NCBI GenBank assembly: GCA_024867545.1
Contig: JANFNE010000021.1
Span: forward strand, 1 to 64,000
Length of the DNA stretch: 64,000 bases
Origin: Phytopythium helicoides
Taxonomy: Eukaryota; Oomycota; Peronosporomycetes; Pythiales; Pythiaceae
Direction of reading: 5' to 3'
This document shows, piece by piece, positions 59,661-64,000 of this stretch; the stretch's first letter is position 1; each line of letters starts with the position of its first letter. The position numbers and the translations under genes were made by a program. The notes under the pieces are model-generated. The model had not been told where the DNA came from. It worked only from the letters and a program-made list of their open reading frames with translations, and did not search any database.

Positions 59661-61315
59661 TCAGTACGGGAGCGCGTCCGTCTGCAGCAGCGACGAGGAC
59701 TTGCGGCGAGGCATGGGCGACGCGACAAAGTCCGTGTGCAGCCGCACGATGGAGGCGCGACGGCTGAGCCGGCGACTGCTCGCCATAGACAGCGGCGTGA
59801 GCTCGTCGATCTCCATCTCGGACACCTGTTTCTCCGAGATCATGATGCCGCTCGCCTCCTCGGAGAAGTACGACCCGAGGATTGTGAACGCCCCGGCGAG
59901 CACGGACGCCACCATGAGCGACAGGATCCACACCTGGTACCCACCACTGCCGATCACGTTCCCCATGAACGCGCCAGAGAGACCCGTGGAGAAGTACCCG
60001 ACCGCGGTCATGATTCCTGCAGCTCCAGCCGCAATGTCTTGAGGCAGATCGGACGGAACCGTGTAGCTGAGCAGCGTGTAATTGCCGAGCAGGAAGACGC
60101 TCGACACGAACACAAGTAGGCCAAGTACCTGGATGCTGCATGTTGCACTGAGCACGTACAGGAGACCGAGCAGAATAGCTTGCAGGATCGAAAAGATGAA
60201 GATCGGCATCACGCGGTCCGAGTGAACAGCACGTCGCTTAGCCAGCCGCACAGGATGCCGCCGACAAACCCGCCGATCGTCCACGCGCCACCGATGATGG
60301 CTGTGTGCTCACTTGTCAGCGGCTCAAGTCGAACGGCGTCAAAGAACGACAGGAACCAGTTGAGAAAGCCGTCGCGCGTCCAGCAGAGAAAAAACACGGC
60401 GGCGAGGTAGCCTAGGAACGTGTAGTTCTTCATGAGCTTGCGCATCTTGTCTCTCGACGAGGTGGACGGAGCGAGCACAACTCGGCCGACTTCGTTTTGC
60501 GCGTCGTCAGCTATCGTGACTGACCGAATCCCAGGGTCTCCATCACTTAGCGAGCTGGACGACGACGTCTCGACGAGTGCGGCGGTTCTCGCAGCTTCGA
60601 CAGCGTATTTGGTGGTCTCTGCGGGCGAGCTCTTGACGTAGCAGAGGATGACGATCGCCATGACGAAGAGCACCGCCCCAGGGATGACGAACACGTACGC
60701 CCAACCGAGCGTCGCTATGATGGAACTCCCGGTGCCGAGCGAGAGGAAGTAGCCACTCGTGAGCATAATGTTGAATACTCCCGAGAAGAGTCCGCGCTCG
60801 TTGGCCGAGTACCACGCAGCGTTGATCTTGACGACGGCACTGGTGCCAAAGCCCTGCACGAGCACGTTGGAGGCGTAGAGCGCCATGAAGAGAGCCTGCT
60901 GGAGCGCGTGAGGCACGTCGCAGAGGAAGAGCACGCCGAGCATGAGGTTGCAGAGCGAGGCACCGAGACACGCGACGAGCACGCCGTTCTTGCCGCCAAT
61001 GCGGTCGGTGATCTGCCCCGTGAACGGCGCGCTGGCCGCGTACGCCCAGGAGCCGGCCGAGAGCACCCAGCCGAAGAACGAGGCCGAGAAGCCGAGCGAG
61101 TCGCGCACCGTCGAGATGTTGCCGGCCGCGACGTTGTAGCGCGCCATGTAGAAGGCCGCATAGGCGACGCCCATGGGGAACCAGTTCTGGAAGCGCCGCC
61201 AGCGGTAGCCGCGCGAGTGCAGCGCGCGGCCCTCGGCGCTCAGCTCCACGTCGTACACGGCGCCGAGCACGACGAACGCCAGGACGAGCAGCGAGATGGC
61301 GACCTCGACGTCCAT
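59661..61315 (-). CDS. MFS transporter, organophosphate:phosphate antiporter (OPA/SLC37/GlpT) type
   Basis: About 551 residues with twelve predicted membrane helices. The N-terminal motif RRFQNWFPMGVAYAAFYMARYNVA is typical of the OPA family, which exchanges sugar- or glycerol-phosphates for inorganic phosphate. TGQITDRIGGKNG is the MFS loop 2-3 motif. A Ser-rich central loop (LVETSSSSSLSDGDPG) separates the halves, and the second half resumes with NYTFLGYLAAVFFLCWTRDG. A frameshift near 60,219 separates GGILCGWLSDVLFT from DRVMPIFIFSILQAILLGLL; one missing base restores the frame. The cytosolic tail (SRRLSRRASIVRLHTDF) carries possible phosphorylation sites. Start ATG 61,315 is followed by a first helix; a plus-strand (CTG) run lies upstream at about 61,348-61,372. 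The substrate is not determined. Confidence 0.85.
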
Positions 61316-62789
61316 TGCTGCCTCGAGGTGCTGCAATTGGAAGTTGTTGCTGCTGCTGCTGCTGCTGCTGGCGGGAGGTTGCGGAATGGCGCGCGGCCGG
61401 CAGCCAGCGAGTGGCTACGGCTCGCGAGCGAGCGGCCGCGGCGAGATTTTTCCCAAGGGAAGAGGTGCCTCGACGCAGCCGAGGTGTCGCACTGACGTAC
61501 ACGTACATGGAGTCACGCGGTGGCGATGGCTCGACTGGAAACGGACGGCGCGGTCAACTGAAGCGCCGCACTCGATTGCACCGATGCACAGTGGCACGCG
61601 TCATGTCGCCTGTGCGTCTATGCTGCGCTCTGCTCGGACTGTACACTCCGCGGAGCGTCGACGCAAACGCCTTGATGAGCCATCGAGCGGTCGCAACGGA
61701 TGGCTGATGGGTAAGCAGGTCACGCCTCGACTGCCAGCCCTGCCCTGCACCGTTAAACGCTGGGCGATTGGAGCGAAGGCCGCATGCATAGAGCGTGGAA
61801 GGCGGTGGCAAACAGTGCAGGACCGCCTAAGTATATGGAACAGCGGAACGAGCGGTACTTGCTCAGATGTGGTAGCGACAGGTGTGCTGGAGTAGAAGCG
61901 CGAGGGCCCACATGCTCTGTTCAGCACTACCCGCAGCAAGTCCGTGCTATTGTTGGCTGCAGGGGCTCGGCGATCGGGGGTCCATCCGCATGATCGATGA
62001 GACTCGCTGTGGGGATCCCAGCAACTGCGCGCAAATGAGCTCAACAATCCTCTGAGATGTGTGAGTCTCCGCAGTCGAGATAGTAAGCAGGTATCGCACT
62101 CGTCTGCCGCGTGGCTGGCTGCCTGAGCACTAGGTGTGAGAGCGCATTCTGTACGGCTGCAATACGTACGCCAGAGTCGTGGAGGAGGGCAGTGGTGATG
62201 GTGGTTGACCCGGAGAAGCGAGACCGTCTTCCTTCTCGGAGGCTCGCGCGCGATGACGATCTCTCAAGATGGATAGATATGCTGTCACTCTGCATCGCCG
62301 TCGCATTGCGAAACATCGAGGCGGGAAAAGGAGCTTGATATATGAGCGATCGTTGCATATGCCTGCCCCGGACAACGCCTTCAAGCACAAAGTAAGCAAG
62401 AAGTCGAAGCCTTCCAACCCGAACATGGTGTTTAGCCAGTAAGGCAGGAAGCTCAGTGTGTGCCGCATTGTGGACCGTGACACCTGGGTCCCATACGGCA
62501 CCGAGAGTCACTCATAGCCTCCTGAGCAGATTAGATTAGAAAAGCTCATCTTTGCTTGTCGGAAGCGGTCGTTCAGGCTGGATGCGGTTGAAGACTTACA
62601 TGGGGCTTTCTGCAACAAACGAGGGATACAACCGTCTCTTTTCGTAATAAATCGATCAATGACCCTATTTAAATATCCTAACCCAATTCAAGCCGCAAAC
62701 CACTGACTTAACCGTAAAGCATGCGACGCGGCCCCACTCGCTCCGCACTTTTCGTTTTCGCGCCTGGTGCGAAACCGAGGGGGAGAACG
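61316..62789. other. Gene-poor interval, possible retroelement relic
   Basis: About 1.47 kb with no intact gene. On the minus strand at 62,340-62,500 two frames carry peptides (TVHNAAHT, then TLSFLPYWLNTMFGLE) that faintly resemble the integrase C-terminal region of Gypsy-type elements (V-H-x-x-T-x-x-x-P-x-x-L-x-x-G). No LTRs, target-site duplications or reverse transcriptase are visible, so this is weak. An AT-rich TATTTAAATAT at about 62,664-62,674 lies upstream of the last gene and may be promoter sequence. Confidence 0.3.
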
Positions 62790-64000
62790 ATGAGTGCGCC
62801 GATCGACGACCTGCTCTACGGCGGCGACGACTCGGGCGACGAGGACATGAGCGGTGCGTGGCGCTCGTCGCGGCGCGTGGGCCGCCGCCTGGCGCCTTAC
62901 GCGCGCGTTTTGCCCAGAACTGACCGCCCCCGGCCGCTTGATCGCAGCCAGCATGCCCATGCGCTCCTTCGCCACGCCGCTGCCGCTGGCCTCGGGCCTC
63001 GCGCCGCTGCCGCTCGCCCCCGCGGGGGCCGCGCCGCTCGGAGGGCCCGTCTCAGCCGCCGCGACCGGTGGCGGCCACCGCCAAGCCGCTGGCCATGGCG
63101 ACGCCAGCGCCGGTGCCCGCCGCGACGCCGCCGGCGCTCCGGCCCCGCCCCGTTCCCGCCTGTCACAGCTGCAGGTGAGGCGGTTGAAGGACCGCGCTGG
63201 GCGTGATCGATGGACACTAGACTAACCGAGAGCACAGGGCAACCAGCGGCGGCAGGAACCGCGGTTGGAGCCACTGGAGCGGCGCCGGCCGCCAAGGCCT
63301 CGGGATCGGGGCAGCAAATGTTCCAGCAAATGTTCGCGCTGCTGAAGCAGATGCTCCCGGCGGAGCAGTACGCGACGCTCCACTCGGAGATGCGCAAGGG
63401 CAATGGGGTGCGAGAAGCTGCGAAAGTCGACGATCGGTATCTTGTTGACCACAAGACTCACGCCGGAGTTGTTGCCTTTGCTCTAGAACGACATCAAGTC
63501 GATCGTTGACATCATCAAGCGTATCGCGGGCGACGCTATTTTCTCCAGTGTGATTCAGAAGATGGACCTGACGCGCTCGTTCCCGTCCAACTCGACACCG
63601 GCTGCGGTACGATCTTCACTCGATTCGCGCCATAATCCTTACTGGTTCAGCTGTTGATCGAAATGCGGCTGCGTTGTATTGACCAGAATACCGTCAAGAC
63701 AGAGGCAACAGTGCAGACTCCATCGCGGATATCGCCGACATCGAGTGCCCTCTCTGCTGCTCGAACTGGAGCTGCAGCAGTGACGACTGGTGGGGCGATC
63801 CCTGTCGGGCTACCTCTTCAGATGCCTGGAGCCAGCTCTGCGTTGGGCTCAGCTGCAGGCGTTCCAACAACTGTAGCACAAACGCCCGTGCTCCCTGCCA
63901 CTTCGCGATTTGTCAAGCCGGCCGTTCCAACTGCTGGTCTCGCCGGTGCGGCTGTCGGCTCCACCGCGGCGTTGAAGCCTGCGGGTCCTATTTCGTCTCC
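62790..64000 (+). CDS. RST-domain protein, TAF4-like (3' end outside window)
   Basis: Starts MSAPIDDLLYGGDDSGDEDM (an upstream in-frame ATG at 62,721 is possible). An intron (about 62,851-62,946) leads into Pro/Ala-rich low-complexity sequence. After a second intron (about 63,174-63,238) comes AAGTAVGATGAAPAAKA and then MFQQMFALLKQMLPAEQYAT, LHSEMRKG, and, across a third intron, NDIKSIVDIIKRIAGDAIFS and VIQKM. This follows the RST fold pattern (L-x-x-x-L..., I..., FV..., I-x-GD-x-x-L) seen in the TFIID subunit TAF4 and in plant RCD1/SRO proteins. More exons (NTVKTEATVQTPSR and on) run to the edge. The Pro/Ala-rich exon switches frame between its splice sites, probably an indel near 63,050. 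TFIID function is inferred. Confidence 0.5.

Overview
The window looks like nuclear DNA of an oomycete (Phytophthora/Pythium-like stramenopile). The signs are a compact gene layout with many divergent pairs, short GT-AG introns of about 55-90 nt (donors often GTGCGT), GC-rich codon use, and an oomycete-type initiator (TCATTCC followed by CAATTC) in front of a family of secreted proteins. The organism call is an inference; no rRNA or mitochondrial marker is present.

Region 1 (1 to ~22,064) is one uninterrupted satellite array of a 125-bp unit, about 176 copies, which runs off the left edge. It carries point variants arranged as higher-order repeats (500 and 750 bp) and ends sharply next to genes. 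The many 68-124 aa reading frames in it are artefacts of the repeat.

Region 2 (22.1-36 kb) is ordinary gene territory: a PX-VPS9 Rab5-GEF-like protein, a DNAJC17-like J/RRM protein, a doubtful small acidic/Arg-rich gene, the DASH subunit Dad1 divergent from a p24 (emp24/gp25L) cargo receptor, a 1,611-aa coiled-coil protein, and a mitochondrial MSS51-like protein. A ~150-bp dispersed repeat occurs in inverted orientation at 25.2 and 28.4 kb.

Region 3 (~35.96-42.55 kb) is a large imperfect palindrome (centre near 39,265). Its arms of about 2.7-2.9 kb flank a ~0.85-kb spacer and hold four copies, in -,+,-,+ order, of a secreted Gly/Ala/Asn-rich protein. Promoter similarity pairs copies 1 with 4 and 2 with 3, whereas coding similarity pairs 1 with 2 and 3 with 4, which suggests gene conversion. 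The outer ends of the arms are the upstream regions of the MSS51-like gene and of an HU-like gene.

Region 4 (42.6-64 kb) is gene-dense housekeeping DNA: HU-like protein, PEX11, PH-domain protein, Ser/Thr kinase, RUS/DUF647 protein, secreted M14 carboxypeptidase, an EF-hand/UEV fusion lacking the E2 cysteine, prefoldin subunit 4, V-ATPase subunit H, UMP-CMP kinase, COG4, an HMG-box protein with acidic tail, an OPA/SLC37-type transporter, and a truncated RST-domain (TAF4-like) gene at the right edge.

A striking technical feature is that about a dozen otherwise convincing genes are broken by single-base frameshifts, often in GC-rich or homopolymer stretches, while neighbours are intact. Uncorrected long-read indels are the simplest explanation. 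Gene models here were joined by following homologous protein segments between frames and should be read with that in mind.
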